A stretch of DNA of 64,000 bases from assembly GCA_030765065.1 (NCBI GenBank), contig CM060985.1, positions 8,122,001 to 8,186,000 on the forward strand. The letters are read 5' to 3'. Shown here piece after piece: positions 58,601-60,395 of this stretch. The stretch is from Deroplatys truncata. Its lineage: Eukaryota; Arthropoda; Insecta; Mantodea; Mantidae. Position 1 is the first letter of the stretch; every line of letters starts with the position of its first letter. Made by a program: the position numbers and the translations under genes. Below the pieces are notes generated by a model that did not search any database, was not told where the DNA came from, and was given only the letters and a program-made list of their open reading frames with translations.

Positions 58601-59602
58601 ATCCAGATCTGATGTGGTTACCATGCTAGCCTCTAGTTCCTGAGGTCGCGGGTTCAAACCCAGCAGAGGGCAATGGATTTTTTTGGGCATTAAAATCCTT
58701 AGCACAGGTTCTTCGGAAGGGAAGCAAAGCCAGTGGTCCCATGTCATAGATTTACGGCACGTAAAAGAACCTCAACCCTGATAAAGAGACCTCTGAGCAA
58801 AATTTCCAGTCTTTCACGCCCAATATAAAATGGGATGCCAAGGACCATAGTAGTTAAAGAGTGTCCATAAATAAAACTCAATTTAATTAATCCAGATATG
58901 ATCGCCCTTCGGGGCTCTCCCATCATCCCTCCCTCTCAGGGGTGACTGTGGAAGCAAAAAGGACTGTTGTGGCATACTTGCAGTGCTCTGCCCTATTTGT
59001 GGGTCCCTAGCTGTACCTCATTGTGGTTTCCGTTCCTGGTTATTGTGGCTGGATTCAAGAAGTTTATCTGGATTCCTGTGCATTCTCAAGAGTCTGTGAT
59101 GCGGGTTATGTAATAAACAGTTTTAATGTTGCCGCTGGCCACATATCTGTTGACTCTAACAATCTATGACAAAATGTATAGTTAGCTATAAGTCCGATAA
59201 CATCCCTGTTGAAAGGGTTTTTGCCAGGTACTAAACCCTGTTTTGTTGCAGGGCTCCAGGGTTGCTATCAAAAAGGTAACAATCAAAAAGAAGTTGGACA
59301 TCAACGAGAAACTGTTGTGGGAAATAAAGCAGGTAATAAAATATATCACTGTTAGCTATCTGTGTAACGAAGTATACACGATTTCTGTCTCTGTGATGAT
59401 GATTGTATCAAAGTTTGTTCCCCAGGCACGTGATGTGACACACGAGAACACTGTACGTTTCATTGGAGCTTGTATCGAGTGTCCTGTGGTGTTGATTCTC
59501 ACCGAGTACTGCCCCAAAGGAAGCCTCAAGGACGTTCTGGAGAATGATGAACTACAGCTGGACTGGAACTTTCGCATGTCTTTAATTCATGATGTTGTGA
59601 AG
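10938..59602 (+). CDS. Receptor-type guanylate cyclase, partial gene (12 exons)
   Basis: A single-pass membrane guanylate cyclase makes cGMP from GTP when an extracellular ligand binds. Joined exons read an ANF-receptor ligand-binding region (FIGPACAFALEPVARLAAYW; MSYCQCRLKLVF), a juxtamembrane Cys pair (PPCGFMGNDPSC), one hydrophobic helix, then a kinase-homology domain with VAIKK and LTEYCPKGSL. The closest known relatives are natriuretic peptide receptors A/B and the insect Gyc32E-like group. Exons are 10938-11103, 26560-26716, 34042-34161, 34244-34353, 37082-37270, 41683-41818, 50839-51075, 54080-54164, 54818-54932, 57455-57562, 59252-59332 and 59426-59602. All junction phases agree and no stop interrupts the frame. 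About 560 codons are present. The N-terminus and the catalytic cyclase domain are outside the window or unseen. Confidence 0.93.
11375..12100 (-). mobile_element. SINE-1 copy with internal tandem expansion
   Basis: The tRNA-like head lies at about 12,000-12,090 on the minus strand; its B-box complement reads 'gggattcgaacccgggacc' at 12,029. The body extends leftwards to about 11,375. Inside the body, a segment of roughly 103-107 bp is repeated about four times ('ggcggacagttagccttcta' at 11,504 and 11,608, a diverged form near 11,712). The equivalent body at 3550-3705 has this segment only once. Confidence 0.7.
11385..11870. repeat. ~104-bp tandem repeat inside SINE-1
   Basis: About four to five imperfect units each contain 'agccttctaggtct', 'atcccTGTAAC', 'gtgccgtgcagatggc' and 'agggtgccgtcca'. 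Spacing between 'ggcggacag' landmarks is 104 bp. The repeat lies wholly within the SINE-1 body. Confidence 0.75.
12110..12700. other. Unannotated DNA with an (AG)n microsatellite
   Basis: No gene is seen. A pure (AG)n tract occupies about 12,473-12,508 and is followed by a G run. Confidence 0.5.
12713..12943 (+). pseudogene. Non-LTR retrotransposon RNase H fragment
   Basis: A 76-codon open frame contains LFWVQGHMGIHGNERADYSA, the RNase HI signature (WV.GH.GI.GNE.AD with the catalytic Asp) found at the end of LINE polyproteins of the R1/jockey group. Reverse-transcriptase motifs are absent on either side, so this is a 5'-truncated, dead fragment. No poly-A tail was identified. Confidence 0.75.
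13172..13400 (-). mobile_element. SINE-2 (tRNA-derived), minus-strand copy
   Basis: Carries in reverse the SINE-2 series: 3' end 'gtccataaata', then 'aaaatttc', 'gaggcctctg', 'cctgataaag', 'cgtaaaagaac' and the start of the 'ccgaggtcg' head. Matching copies lie at 22,570, 43,377, 56,190 and 58,614. Confidence 0.75.
13401..13979. other. Unannotated AT-rich DNA
   Basis: Nothing recognisable between the SINE-2 copy and the foldback element. Confidence 0.4.
14130..14363 (-). pseudogene. Transposase C-terminal fragment, left arm
   Basis: Reads KHKVYKTNPHTLEELKQNIR then VMDSFLKRCQKCMDNDADQF and QHLLS, ending at a stop at 14130. This is the typical C-terminus of mariner-like transposases of insects (KVY...P.T..EL...I..; RC..C...G..F.H.L). 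The catalytic part that should precede it is missing. Confidence 0.65.
14364..15364. other. Interior of the foldback element, unrecognised
   Basis: AT-rich DNA between the two arms. It has no coding similarity to the transposase and no motif I recognise. It may be host DNA captured between two converging copies. Confidence 0.35.
15550..15892 (+). pseudogene. Transposase N-terminus joined to C-terminus
   Basis: From ATG at 15550 the frame reads a helix-turn-helix region (VKVRFAERFPGVKVPGRTTI, then LTEETLDDIGHRLENSRQK) and stops at 15823-15825. A different frame continues DSFLKRCQKCMDNDGGQFQH to a stop at 15890-15892. The middle, including all catalytic acidic residues, has been lost, so this is a non-autonomous deletion derivative. 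Confidence 0.7.
16240..16660 (+). mobile_element. SINE-3, tRNA-derived with clear A and B boxes
   Basis: At 16,537-16,605 a tRNA-like segment reads 'gtggtagttcagttggtaag', which fits the pol III A box, followed by 'cctggttgaaattccggctg', a B-box-like run. Upstream, 'gagatctccttgtggtttac' and 'gcgatggcattgaattc' are shared in the same order with the minus-strand copy at 21,260-21,705. A second degraded B-box-like run precedes 'gcgatggcattgaa' near 16,360, which suggests a dimeric structure. It is not a working tRNA gene. Confidence 0.7.
16761..19317. repeat. 51/72-bp GC-rich minisatellite
   Basis: Tandem units of 51 bp, and 72-bp units that carry an extra 21-bp module (contained in 'ttccttccctcacttcatca'), share 'ttcctcctggggggtgatct', 'cccgtagctcg' and 'agtgcgctaagtg'. 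Measured spacings are 72 bp (16,911 to 16,983) and a 246-bp higher-order period made of 51+51+72+72 (17,431 to 17,677). Both unit lengths are multiples of three, so long open frames appear on both strands. They break where the G run changes length. I treat these frames as non-coding. Confidence 0.95.
19318..19790 (+). mobile_element. SINE-1, long copy
   Basis: The tRNA-like head contains 'cagggttcaatccccgg' at about 19,375, then 'gaccaatcactctgatccat' and 'tttttcgtggtttctccggg'. The body runs through 'gtcatccggatcgtcgccct' to 'cctctcaggggtcactgtta'. It abuts the GC-rich minisatellite. The same body near 58,590-58,950 is split by a SINE-2, so this copy shows the uninterrupted order. Confidence 0.7.
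19791..20719. other. Unannotated DNA
   Basis: Short open frames of about 65-98 codons are present, but none shows a recognisable domain or good splice context. No repeat relationship to the rest of the window was seen. Confidence 0.35.
21260..21705 (-). mobile_element. SINE-3, minus strand, with inverted terminal piece
   Basis: The complement of the tRNA-like head lies at 21,285-21,355 ('ccgggatttgaacc' is the B box, 'ctaaccactaagctacc' the A box). The 5' flank shared with the 16,240 copy follows to about 21,440. The distal end carries a 64-bp inverted repeat (21,528-21,591 against 21,638-21,701). Confidence 0.7.
21528..21701. repeat. 64-bp inverted repeat with 46-bp spacer
   Basis: The left arm 21,528-21,591 and right arm 21,638-21,701 are complementary at 59 of 64 positions by my count. 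The spacer has its own short inverted repeat ('aaaaattcaa' and 'ttgaattttt'). RNA across it would form a strong hairpin. Confidence 0.85.
22041..22569. other. Unannotated DNA
   Basis: A minus-strand open frame of 89 codons (22,150-22,419) has no recognisable motif. It may belong to an unknown repeat. Confidence 0.3.
22570..22775 (+). mobile_element. SINE-2 copy
   Basis: The B-box-like 'ctggttcaaacccggctgag' is followed by 'cgtaaaaatccttagcatgg', 'cttccttcggaagggac', 'acggcacgtaaaagaatctc', 'aagcctgata' and the tail 'gaccataaataaaactg'. It lacks the 'gaggcctctgagcaaaat' segment found in other copies. Confidence 0.75.
22776..23180 (+). repeat. Family-R copy, 3'-truncated
   Basis: The left half only: 'tctactccgtacttac', 'attgcattccatccaaaat', 'gagatttcaccggaaatac', a (GT)n run at 22,910-22,930, then 'catcataactaaaaaacgg'. 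It ends against an oppositely oriented copy. Confidence 0.75.
23181..23920 (-). repeat. Family-R copy, minus strand
   Basis: It starts with the complement of the right end ('tgtgttacattcacatagct', 'ttctctgccct'). It then reads through 'cgatagtcaaatgtttaaca', 'ggatatctcagaaatggct', 'ttttaatcaaaatcgttaca', 'cgtgtcgcatccttgaaa' and stops before the left end. It is arranged tail to tail with the preceding copy. Confidence 0.8.
23921..24351. other. Unannotated DNA
   Basis: Nothing recognisable before the Tc1 element. Confidence 0.4.
24354..25739 (+). mobile_element. Tc1-like DNA transposon, 1386 bp
   Basis: The terminal inverted repeats match perfectly over 20 bp ('cactgccgtttgtgaaaatt' at 24,354 and its complement ending at 25,739). 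TA is duplicated on both sides (24,352-24,353 and 25,740-25,741). The interior codes for a broken DD34E transposase. It sits in the first large intron of the guanylate cyclase, in the same orientation. Confidence 0.95.
24584..25615 (+). pseudogene. Broken Tc1 transposase
   Basis: Starting MPRRRQRSHIG at 24,584, the frame shifts near 24,620 to EFERGRMIGLREAGLSY and HAATTVMRVWKQWIDEG. It shifts again near 24,780 to TTARDDRHLV...TVRRRLLQVGLV, then reads VVFSDESRF (first catalytic Asp), VMVWGAIGY and FQRDNA (second Asp). A third shift near 25,330-25,380 leads to LLPWPARSPDISPIEHVWD (catalytic Glu) and MPRRIAALIAAHGG. At least three frameshifts make it inactive. The catalytic triad residues themselves survive. 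Confidence 0.9.
25742..26559. other. Intron DNA before exon b
   Basis: No repeat or RNA gene was recognised. The segment ends at the acceptor 'gattttacag' of exon b. Confidence 0.45.
26560..26716 (+). CDS. Guanylate cyclase exon b: ligand-binding domain
   Basis: Reads GIFKDKTQYATLTRMSYCQC then RLKLVFNSIFRQFGWSHVAL and ILDRSDLFSLTV. The TLTRMSYCQCRLK block and FGW are conserved in the ANF-receptor domain of natriuretic-peptide-type cyclases. The acceptor is 'ttttacag' ending at 26,559 and the donor is G|GTACGT at 26,717. It enters in phase 0 and leaves in phase 1. Confidence 0.95.
26760..27445 (+). repeat. Family-R copy, 5'-truncated
   Basis: Begins 44 bp after the exon b donor with 'gcataactcaaaaacaaaaa' and continues through 'accaaacttggtattcagta', 'ccgagatattccttattagt' and 'tttgactatcgctgttctct'. 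The right end is 'catagagaaagtcatgtgaa' at 27,412. Confidence 0.8.
27446..27864. other. Unannotated intron DNA
   Basis: AT-rich, nothing recognised. Confidence 0.4.
27868..28680 (+). repeat. Family-R copy, near full length
   Basis: Both ends are present: left 'actttctctactgcgtactt' at 27,873 and right 'gtagaggtagtcatgtgaat' near 28,640. Order of internal landmarks is complete ('ttgcattccaccca', 'gagatttcaccggaaatacg', 'cataactcaaaaacgaaaat'). This gives a full element length of about 0.8 kb. Confidence 0.85.
28935..29419 (-). repeat. Family-R copy, first part (split by LTR element)
   Basis: The complement of the right half starts with 'tgtgttacattcacattag'. It reads into 'aaaatagatt', where the LTR retrotransposon is inserted, and resumes at 33,721 with 'gattaaatacatgg'. 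The 'gatt' on both sides is the target duplication. Confidence 0.85.
29420..30437 (-). repeat. LTR, left copy (3' LTR of the minus-strand element)
   Basis: Starts 'tgaagaggtttacttgtaat' and ends 'caaattactgcatca'. It is nearly identical to the right copy. Differences include single-base changes in 'gcgatgg'/'gcggtgg' and 'taacgtcctcg'/'taacttcctcg', and small run-length changes. Confidence 0.92.
31234..32331 (-). CDS. Gag-like coiled-coil protein of the LTR element, 365 aa
   Basis: An uninterrupted ORF starts MYLRSGR, a basic N-terminus also seen in Gag of some insect LTR elements, and ends at a TGA at 31,234-31,236. Residues ~70-290 are rich in Lys, Glu and Gln with heptad-like spacing and few helix breakers, so a long coiled coil is expected. 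Two near-identical 38-residue units (about 78-115 and 116-153) and a partial third begin NEKLEQKL or similar. No zinc knuckle, protease or polymerase motif is visible. A structural, particle-forming or RNA-packaging role is inferred only from its position. It is the only intact long ORF of any mobile element in the window. Confidence 0.7.
   Translation of the reverse strand: MYLRSGRIKKIMTTNNIEETMMEGDSVPVSCNSIQVTENSSNNVVFEGGNISAESENRIAGNVNFDASIMMEMLRNMNKKLEQKLTQNMEKNKRELREDIGKSITDQLREDIGKSNEKLEQKLTQSMEKNKRELREDIGKSITDQLREEIGKSNEKLEHKLDQNREEIEKKFMELDSSMMRMRNENQEMIANEIGEASKKMLDISREISNQKNEVNNKIEHVDAKCTEFGSRMSSISSELREMMEATNADLIQVQVNFRGEISEIQKESETQRNKLYEEVKVLPVNNQKLTSEINKYHDVQNENSNPVQIITDLLEYSQIKEIAEELKMTVVKRCVVQKTLDCFQMLSGNEISYEYLKRLFMNKF
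32702..33720 (-). repeat. LTR, right copy (5' LTR of the minus-strand element)
   Basis: Starts 'tgtagtggtattacttgtaa' and ends 'caaattactgcatca' before GATT. If the element is transcribed on the minus strand, this copy contains its promoter. Confidence 0.92.
33721..33995 (-). repeat. Family-R copy, second part (split by LTR element)
   Basis: Continuation of the copy at 28,935-29,419: 'catggtatttcaatgaaaat', 'catgtcgcaactttgtaaga', 'tttttagttatgctgttcac'. Its left-end landmarks fade at about 33,995, just upstream of exon c. Confidence 0.75.
34042..34161 (+). CDS. Guanylate cyclase exon c: ligand-binding domain
   Basis: Reads (G)KNLEHGLRKMGKLRFVRELD then GNDEEQLDNYLQDASMYAR. The acceptor is 'gttgtgcag' ending at 34,041 and the donor is G|GTAAGG at 34,162. 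Entry and exit are both phase 1, matching exons b and d. Confidence 0.93.
34244..34353 (+). CDS. Guanylate cyclase exon d: ligand-binding domain
   Basis: Reads (V)LILSVRGVLVRKFMLAAYAL then GMTRGEWTFLDVEIFQ. 'GMT.GEW.FL.VE.F' is typical of the ANF-receptor domain. The acceptor is 'ttggcag' ending at 34,243 and the donor is CAG|GTCAGA at 34,354. The intron before it is only 82 bp, in strong contrast to the multi-kb introns elsewhere. Confidence 0.95.
34540..35095 (+). repeat. Family-R copy, 5'-truncated and diverged
   Basis: Contains 'attttctcaaaaatagctct', 'aacgatttttattaaaatac', 'agcctctgaagtcc' and a degraded right end ('gagtaggacaagaaattcat', then 'gtgaatacaaaacat'). Confidence 0.7.
35096..35474. 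other. Unannotated intron DNA
   Basis: Nothing recognised between the R copy and the tandem array. Confidence 0.4.
35478..36760. repeat. 117-119-bp tandem repeat, about 11 units
   Basis: Units share 'tatacagtgctatgatagac', 'cagagcttatctgtgtgtct', 'ggtcc' and 'actagtgacctctagtaaat'. Spacing is 119 bp for the first units (35,591, 35,710, 35,829, 35,948) and 117 bp for units with 'gctgaactaaatg'. One single diverged unit, with the same downstream flank, lies at 53,645-53,890. Confidence 0.95.
36761..37067 (+). repeat. Flank shared with the dispersed single-unit copy
   Basis: The segment 36,905-37,067 ('aggaagaatctcagaaagag', 'ggtcttcaaggattcttata', 'aaatggaattcccgtttatt') matches 53,742-53,890 in the same order after the tandem unit. 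Unit plus flank therefore form one dispersed element. It ends about 14 bp before the acceptor of exon e. Confidence 0.75.
37082..37270 (+). CDS. Guanylate cyclase exon e: ligand-binding domain
   Basis: Reads GPYWSDHNWQVGDSQDKIAR then KAYEAVLRVSLLTPTGQHYQ and DFAGKVRQRAQRDYNYTFSE DEE. This is phase 0 at both ends (63 codons). The acceptor is 'cttgcgcag' ending at 37,081 and the donor is GAG|GTAAGA. 'YNYTF' in the last third includes an N-glycosylation sequon (NYT). Confidence 0.92.
37297..37650 (+). mobile_element. SINE-1 copy
   Basis: The head has 'ttggaagtctcaggttcgat' followed by 'tcttgaggtttttgggggtt'. The body contains 'tttaatctggaaatgttatg', also found at 58,560. It starts about 25 bp after the donor of exon e. 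Confidence 0.6.
37722..37967 (+). repeat. Family-R fragment, left end only
   Basis: 'ttttctctaccatacagcag', 'ctgtattccactaaaacatt', then 'tataactgaaaaacg'. It is cut off at about 37,967 by unrelated DNA. Confidence 0.7.
37968..38215. other. Unrelated insert between two R copies
   Basis: GC-richer sequence ('ttttcgccggcgtccatcca', 'gatcgcggcgcgtcttcccc') that interrupts the R copies. No ORF or motif was recognised. Confidence 0.4.
38216..38960 (+). repeat. Family-R copy, nearly complete
   Basis: Starts near 'acgtaatgagtaaacagaag' and 'tattgcattccgcctaaaac', and runs through 'gagatttcaccagaaatgca', 'cataactcaaaaacgaaaca' and 'ttccaaggatgcgacacgaa'. A poly-A run lies at 38,434-38,450. The right end is 'gggtagagatgttcatacga' near 38,920. 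Confidence 0.8.
38961..39877. other. Unannotated intron DNA
   Basis: No recognised gene or repeat. The 39,040-39,450 segment is pyrimidine-rich and GC-richer than its surroundings. Confidence 0.35.
39880..41400 (-). mobile_element. Tc1-like DNA transposon, antisense, 1521 bp
   Basis: The ends are imperfect inverted repeats: 'caatggtatgcaaaactt' at 39,880 and the complement of 'cactggtgtgcaaaacct' ending at 41,400. TA lies on both sides (39,878-39,879 and 41,401-41,402). It is a different Tc1 lineage from the 24,354 copy, judging by its termini and transposase. Confidence 0.92.
40108..41131 (-). pseudogene. Broken Tc1 transposase
   Basis: Begins MARRQHLDDFTREESLGKLE at 41,131 (HTH region). 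Frame changes near 41,040-41,060 and 40,900-40,920 lead to RRDTRQTVGVIATTFSRTAR, RLHRGGLFARRPVRCVPLT and VLFSDESKFSL (first Asp). A further change near 40,540-40,560 leads to MVWGDIMLHG, FMHDNVRLHRTAQ (second Asp) and RSPDLNPIEHAWDALG (Glu). The C-terminal CIAVRGDHTPF ends at 40,108. Catalytic residues are kept, but at least three frameshifts block expression. Confidence 0.9.
41403..41682. other. Intron DNA before exon f
   Basis: Ends in the acceptor 'aacgtgttgcag'. Nothing else is recognised. Confidence 0.5.
41683..41818 (+). CDS. Guanylate cyclase exon f: ligand-binding domain
   Basis: Reads VNFFIGAFYDGVILLGMALN then ETLAEGGDIHNGTVITRRMW DRNFV. 'FYDGV.L...ALNETL' and 'G..I.RRMW.R.F' are conserved in natriuretic-peptide-type receptors. 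It enters in phase 0 and leaves in phase 1 at G|GTAAGT. N-glycosylation sequons NET and NGT are visible. Confidence 0.95.
41830..43376. other. GC-richer DNA of unknown nature
   Basis: From about 42,090 to 43,030 the base composition is clearly GC-richer and CpG-richer than the surrounding intron. Open frames reach 115 codons on the plus strand (42,211-42,558). None has a domain I recognise. It may be an unknown transposable element or retroelement fragment. No duplicate occurs in the window. Confidence 0.4.
43377..43620 (+). mobile_element. SINE-2 copy
   Basis: Head 'acatgctagcctctagtgcc' and B-box-like 'cgcggattcaaacccggc'. Body 'cttcggaagggaagtaaagc', 'cacgtaaaagaacctcaagc' and 'aagaggcctctgagcaaaat'; tail 'gtccataaataaagctt'. 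Confidence 0.85.
43621..44640. other. Unannotated intron DNA
   Basis: No coding exon or known repeat. An 83-codon open frame at 44,209-44,460 shows nothing recognisable. Confidence 0.4.
44644..44750 (-). mobile_element. SINE-2 fragment, 3' part
   Basis: Complement of the SINE-2 tail: 'gttttatttatg', 'cgtcccattctatattga', 'aattttgctcagaggcct'. The head is absent. Confidence 0.7.
44751..46204. other. Unannotated DNA with a small acidic minus-strand frame
   Basis: On the minus strand, about 45,170 down to 45,030, an open frame reads ESSSDSDMTAESSSEDSDLD then VALLPEDCD and a stop. Ser/Asp-rich starts of this kind occur in some Harbinger-type transposon proteins, but no catalytic domain is nearby and the assignment is weak. 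Confidence 0.25.
46205..46520. repeat. ~119-bp tandem repeat, about 2.6 units
   Basis: 'cgcggaattgcgcg' near 46,249 recurs as 'cgcggaatgcgcg' near 46,368 and in reduced form near 46,488. Each is followed by 'ggttatgat' or 'cgttatgat' and 'gcattagc..a.gtttatt'. It is moderately diverged. Confidence 0.7.
46521..47400. other. Unannotated intron DNA
   Basis: A run of nine or more C lies at about 46,679. An 87-codon plus-strand open frame (47,139-47,402) has no recognisable domain. Confidence 0.35.
47480..47630. repeat. 40-bp tandem repeat, about 3.5 units
   Basis: 'taaataattaccgcg' and variants start at 47,501, 47,541 and 47,581, each followed by 'cagtaa.caaatg'. A looser unit precedes them near 47,402. 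Confidence 0.75.
47631..48222. other. Unannotated intron DNA
   Basis: A minus-strand open frame of 100 codons (47,878-48,180) has no recognisable motif. Confidence 0.3.
48223..49918 (+). repeat. Family-R doublet in A-A-B-B order
   Basis: The 5' segment A (~615 bp, starting 'actttctctactacgtatag') occurs twice in a row at 48,227 and 48,842. The 3' segment B (~230 bp, starting 'gtcctggacatgcaaagaga') then occurs twice, at 49,461 and 49,692. Both B copies end 'gtagagaaagtcatgtgagt' and 'gtaacacatcagattt'. The paired copies are almost identical. The inner A-B is a complete element of about 840 bp. Confidence 0.9.
49919..50838. other. Intron DNA before exon g
   Basis: Contains G runs near 50,150 but no recognisable gene. 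Ends with the acceptor 'atatcactttgcag'. Confidence 0.45.
50839..51075 (+). CDS. Guanylate cyclase exon g: membrane-proximal ligand domain
   Basis: Reads (G)ITGHVRIDDNGDRDADYSVLDL then DPITGKFEVVAHYYGEHRNY and PPPDVPPCGFMGNDPSC. 'G..G.V.ID.NGDR..DYS..D' and the juxtamembrane 'PP.CGF....C' pair are conserved in natriuretic-peptide-type receptors, where the cysteines stabilise the dimer near the membrane. The acceptor ends at 50,838 and the donor is G|GTAAGC. It is phase 1 at both ends. Confidence 0.96.
51076..52434. other. Intron DNA after exon g
   Basis: AT-rich. Phrases such as 'aggggttgaaaatatg' and 'agggttgaaaataggg' recur loosely from 51,300 to 51,850 and may be an old degenerate repeat. 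No gene. Confidence 0.35.
52435..53047 (-). mobile_element. SINE-2 copy split by a ~445-bp insert
   Basis: The SINE tail complement is at 52,436-52,475 ('gttctatttatagatgctct'). The remainder resumes at about 52,921 ('ttcttagcataccattctat', 'gaggcctctttatcaggctt', 'gtaaatctatgacacgggat'). The intervening AT-rich DNA is absent from other copies and is a later insertion of unknown type. Confidence 0.75.
53048..53640. other. Unannotated intron DNA
   Basis: AT-rich, nothing recognised. Confidence 0.4.
53645..53890 (+). repeat. Single dispersed copy of the 119-bp unit plus flank
   Basis: 'gccagagcttagcttatctg', 'ggtccctcttcactgggctg' and 'caacaaaatg' match the array at 35,478-36,760. The following 'ggaccagtaatgtgtgcata' and 'ggtcttcaaggattcttata' match its 3' flank at 36,905-37,067. 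It lies 190 bp before exon h. Confidence 0.8.
54080..54164 (+). CDS. Guanylate cyclase exon h: transmembrane helix
   Basis: Reads (V)AYMMILYGALAFGVALSFAV then TLTCITY(R), about 22 uncharged residues bounded by Tyr/Arg. This is the single membrane-spanning segment, placed directly after the juxtamembrane cysteines. The acceptor is 'gtcttatag' and the donor is CAG|GTGAGT. It enters in phase 1 and leaves in phase 2. Confidence 0.93.
54165..54817. other. Intron between exons h and i
   Basis: 653 bp with no recognised repeat. Ends 'ttttactaaccatag'. Confidence 0.6.
54818..54932 (+). CDS. Guanylate cyclase exon i: intracellular juxtamembrane
   Basis: Reads (R)RMQVTADLNNMSWKVRPEEVLL then EVGKPFSSRLGLQKNE. 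'L..MSWKVR.EE.L' marks the start of the kinase-homology region in receptor guanylate cyclases, and basic residues after the helix act as stop-transfer. It enters in phase 2 and leaves in phase 0 at GAG|GTTAGT. Confidence 0.94.
54978..55270 (+). repeat. Family-R copy, 3'-truncated
   Basis: Starts 'ttttattttctgtatcacct' 46 bp after the exon i donor, then 'cataatcaaaaatgaaatgc' and 'tcttccaaggatgcagcaac'. Beyond about 55,270 the match is lost. Confidence 0.65.
55545..56522 (+). repeat. Family-R copy interrupted by SINE-2
   Basis: 'aagatttcaccagaaattca', a (GT)n run at 55,649-55,679, 'tatcttccaatgatgtgaca' and 'gttgcatcagccatttccaa'. The SINE-2 follows at about 56,190-56,436, and the right end resumes at 'gggtagagaaagtaatggga' (56,490). 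Confidence 0.8.
56190..56436 (+). mobile_element. SINE-2 nested in family R
   Basis: 'ccatgctggcctttagttcc' and B-box-like 'catgttcaaacctggcagag'. Then 'aaaaatccttagcatggctt', 'cgtaaaagaacctcaagcct' and 'gaggcctctgagcaaaatta'. Confidence 0.85.
56537..57397 (+). repeat. Family-R copy, full length
   Basis: A complete example (~860 bp). The left end is 'actttctctgccacatacct' and the right end 'gggtagagaaagtgatgtga' with 'atgtaacatatcagat'. The inner 11-bp ends are inverted (ACTTTCTCTAC-type). It stops 58 bp before exon j, so it fills most of the 3' part of this intron. Confidence 0.88.
57455..57562 (+). CDS. Guanylate cyclase exon j: kinase-homology domain start
   Basis: Reads QTFDSGLEKLHRGRGSMTSC then NSLPPNRVFTTIGIYK, 36 codons, phase 0 at both ends. 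The donor is AAG|GTAAAT. The acceptor is a tandem CAGCAG (57,452-57,457), so use of the second AG would drop the first Gln. 'TTIGIYK' corresponds to the start of the nucleotide-binding lobe. Confidence 0.93.
57563..58239. other. Intron DNA after exon j
   Basis: No repeat or RNA gene recognised. Confidence 0.45.
58240..58960 (+). mobile_element. SINE-1 copy split by SINE-2
   Basis: 'cacatttgggaggtccctgg' and 'accatccactctgacccatg', then body 'gggccccaccagggagggag' and 'gtggtcatccagatc'. The body resumes after 58,890 with 'gatcgcccttcggggctctc' and 'cctctcaggggtgactgtgg'. The uninterrupted order is seen at 19,318-19,790. The B box is partly deleted. Confidence 0.75.
58614..58889 (+). mobile_element. 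SINE-2 inserted in SINE-1, with target duplication
   Basis: The intact SINE-2 series runs from 'gtggttaccatgctagcctc' to 'gtccataaataaaactcaat'. It is flanked by 'atccagatctgat' (58,601-58,613) and 'atccagatatgat' (58,890-58,902), a 13-bp direct repeat with one mismatch. Confidence 0.9.
59252..59332 (+). CDS. Guanylate cyclase exon k: kinase-homology domain
   Basis: Reads GSRVAIKKVTIKKKLDINEK LLWEIKQ, 27 codons, phase 0. 'VAIKK' is the equivalent of the ATP-binding lysine segment of protein kinases. The acceptor is 'tgttgcag' ending at 59,251 and the donor is CAG|GTAATA. Confidence 0.95.
59426..59602 (+). CDS. Guanylate cyclase exon l: kinase-homology domain
   Basis: Reads ARDVTHENTVRFIGACIECP then VVLILTEYCPKGSLKDVLEN and LDWNFRMSLIHDVVK. 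'H.N..RFIGAC....ILTEYCP.GSL.D.LEN' is a hallmark of natriuretic-peptide-type receptor cyclases. The domain regulates, but does not replace, the downstream cyclase. The acceptor is 'gttccccag' and the donor is AAG|GTTTGT, phase 0. The preceding intron is 93 bp. This is the last exon in the window. Confidence 0.97.
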
Positions 59603-59699
59603 GTTTGTGCTCAACCCAGTATTAACAGCTTCGAAGATAGTCAGTTATTTAAAGTAATTATAATTAATCCAGTCTTAGAACTGGACTCGATGTAAATAA

Positions 59700-60395
59700 A
59701 ACATTTGATATCCTTCTGCTCTAGTTAGACACATGTCTAACAAAACAAATGCCACTAGGATCATGTCTTGTCTTCATAATACAATAGAACGGTGTATAGG
59801 GATGCAGCCTAACAAAAACAAATATGGCTGATACGGCATGTCAGGGTGGTCAACATTCTAACTTGAGTCACTAGAGATATAACCAGACATCCCATTTGCA
59901 GTATTTCAATCTTCTGGTAGTATTATGAGCCATTGTAATATCACATGTCTTCTTTTTGGTGCAAAGTTTTGGTTATCAACTTCTTTTTCTGCCATAATTG
60001 CTGATTACCTATAACCTGGATGCACCGTAAGTGTTAAATTAAGAGCTGAACCGTGCTATGGACTTAAATTATATAACATGTGTATCTTCAAAATTACTGT
60101 ACTGTAATAGTATGAACAACAACTTATAATTATGTTTTAATATGATTTCAGCGAAACCAAACAATTACATTCTACACACATCTTCTTCCTCTAAAAATAA
60201 AATCCCATACAAACAGACAACGCTTACACCAAAAATTGCAAAAACAATTCAACTTTCTGGTTAACTGCAAAGATAGACCTAATAACCTAATAGTCTAATA
60301 AGCTAACCTACTAATAATTAAATGTTCATATAATTATAATGAGCCTAATCAATATAACTGCAACTAATCTAATATAAATAGTAAGATATAATATA
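59700..60395. other. Intron DNA after exon l
   Basis: AT-rich, nothing recognised. Confidence 0.4.
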
